64,000 bases of DNA from Bacillota bacterium. Lineage in GTDB: Bacteria > Bacillota > Clostridia > Oscillospirales > Oscillospiraceae. A model generated the notes under the pieces. It did no database searches. It had not been told where the DNA came from and saw only the letters and a list, made by a program, of their open reading frames with translations. The position numbers and the translations under genes are program-made. Positions within the stretch are counted from its first letter, which is position 1. Each line of letters starts with the position of its first letter. The stretch covers positions 18,334-82,333 of the forward strand of contig JAQYLT010000077.1 in NCBI GenBank assembly GCA_028719885.1, given 5' to 3'. Below are positions 63,623 to 64,000 of this stretch, in pieces.

Positions 63623-64000
63623 TAGCGGTTACCTCCTTCTCTGCGGTTATTGGGACGATCACCGCTGCGGCGCTCGCGACGCTCGCCGCCCCCGCGGCGC
63701 TCACCATTGCCGCGGCGTTCCCGGCGCTCACGGGGAGCGGGTTCGGGAGCGGCAGCACGCAGGGTGGTGTTCAGGACCTCGCCCTTGTAGATCCACACCT
63801 TCACGCCGATGCGGCCATAGGTGGTGGCAGCCTCCGCAAAGCCGTACTCGATGTCGGCGCGGATGGTCTGCAGGGGGATGGTGCCCTCGTGATAGCTCTC
63901 GGAGCGGGCGATTTCAGCGCCGCCCAGACGGCCGCCGCAGGTGACCTTGATGCCCTTGGCACCCAGGCGGGTGGCCTGCTGCATGGCCTTCTTCATGGCC
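63622..64000 (-). CDS. rpsC: Ribosomal protein S3, partial (start beyond window)
   Basis: The last 125 codons are present. The C-terminal S3 domain shows [13 protein letters not shown] and [13 protein letters not shown]; then comes a tail of about 45 residues dominated by Arg, Gly and Glu ([15 protein letters not shown]), a disordered low-complexity extension on a conserved core. The reading frame stays open to the window end; rplV should follow upstream. Confidence 0.97.
   Translation of the reverse strand, partial: AMKKAMQQATRLGAKGIKVTCGGRLGGAEIARSESYHEGTIPLQTIRADIEYGFAEAATTYGRIGVKVWIYKGEVLNTTLRAAAPEPAPRERRERRGNGERRGGGERRERRSGDRPNNRREGGNR

Overview
The window reads as a chromosomal segment of a strictly anaerobic, fairly GC-rich Clostridia member, most likely an Oscillospirales-type gut bacterium. 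The signs are a butyrate kinase, a group B-type [FeFe] hydrogenase, a MmsA/MmsB/ChvE-type sugar transporter, SpoIIE-free but typical Clostridia gene neighbourhoods (U32 peptidase, Maf, MreC, MreD, PBP2), DUF3048 and YfhO proteins, zinc-type S14 and L36, and a KOW protein inside the spc/alpha ribosomal operon. Genus cannot be fixed from the sequence alone. No rRNA, tRNA, CRISPR array, prophage or complete transposase gene was seen.

Layout. 1-7.7 kb (+): the end of an alanyl-tRNA editing protein, secA, pgeF, a peptide-binding lipoprotein and a DUF3048 lipoprotein. 7.8-12.5 kb: gapA, a RelB/ParE-type toxin-antitoxin pair, a [FeFe] hydrogenase and a D,D-carboxypeptidase. 13-15.6 kb (+): tmk, an unknown small gene, then a thyA-folA operon (dTMP and folate supply). 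16-21.7 kb: a GH3 glycosidase with inverted domain order, a zinc-finger membrane protein, butyrate kinase and a DsbA-like protein. 22.3-29.4 kb (-): two very large secreted paralogues, each a GH24 lysozyme-like domain followed by SH3 repeats; only one keeps the lysozyme catalytic residues, and both promoters carry the same paired operator-like motif. 30-37 kb: mnmA, a collapsed sugar acetyltransferase pseudogene, a YfhO membrane protein. 35-41.3 kb (+): U32 peptidase, maf, mreC, mreD, PBP2 (cell elongation operon). 41.6-50.4 kb (-): capA-like, typA, a monosaccharide ABC transporter operon, and a YczE-like fusion protein. 50.8-51.8 kb (-): a Cys-rich secreted protein. 52.3-64 kb (-): the spc and alpha ribosomal operons from rpsC (cut by the window end) to rplQ, with secY, adk, map, infA and rpoA.

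The most unusual content is intergenic. Nine intergenic loci carry members of a dispersed repeat family built from a 20-bp palindrome (consensus GGAACGGATAAATCCGTTCC) flanked by GTAGGG/CCCTAC. The 18 copies come in at least three arm sequences, and substitutions are matched on both arms, which points to selection on, or replication through, the dyad. Copies usually occur as inverted pairs that form the ends of MITE-like units. Two long units lie between a good promoter and the start codon of tmk and of mnmA, and one of these was itself hit by a second 198-bp element that left a perfect 10-bp target duplication. A third arm family (GTAGGGC...CCCCCGCC) is shuffled among the loci. A separate 109-bp inverted-repeat element sits between rpsN and rpsH, inside the otherwise tightly packed spc operon.
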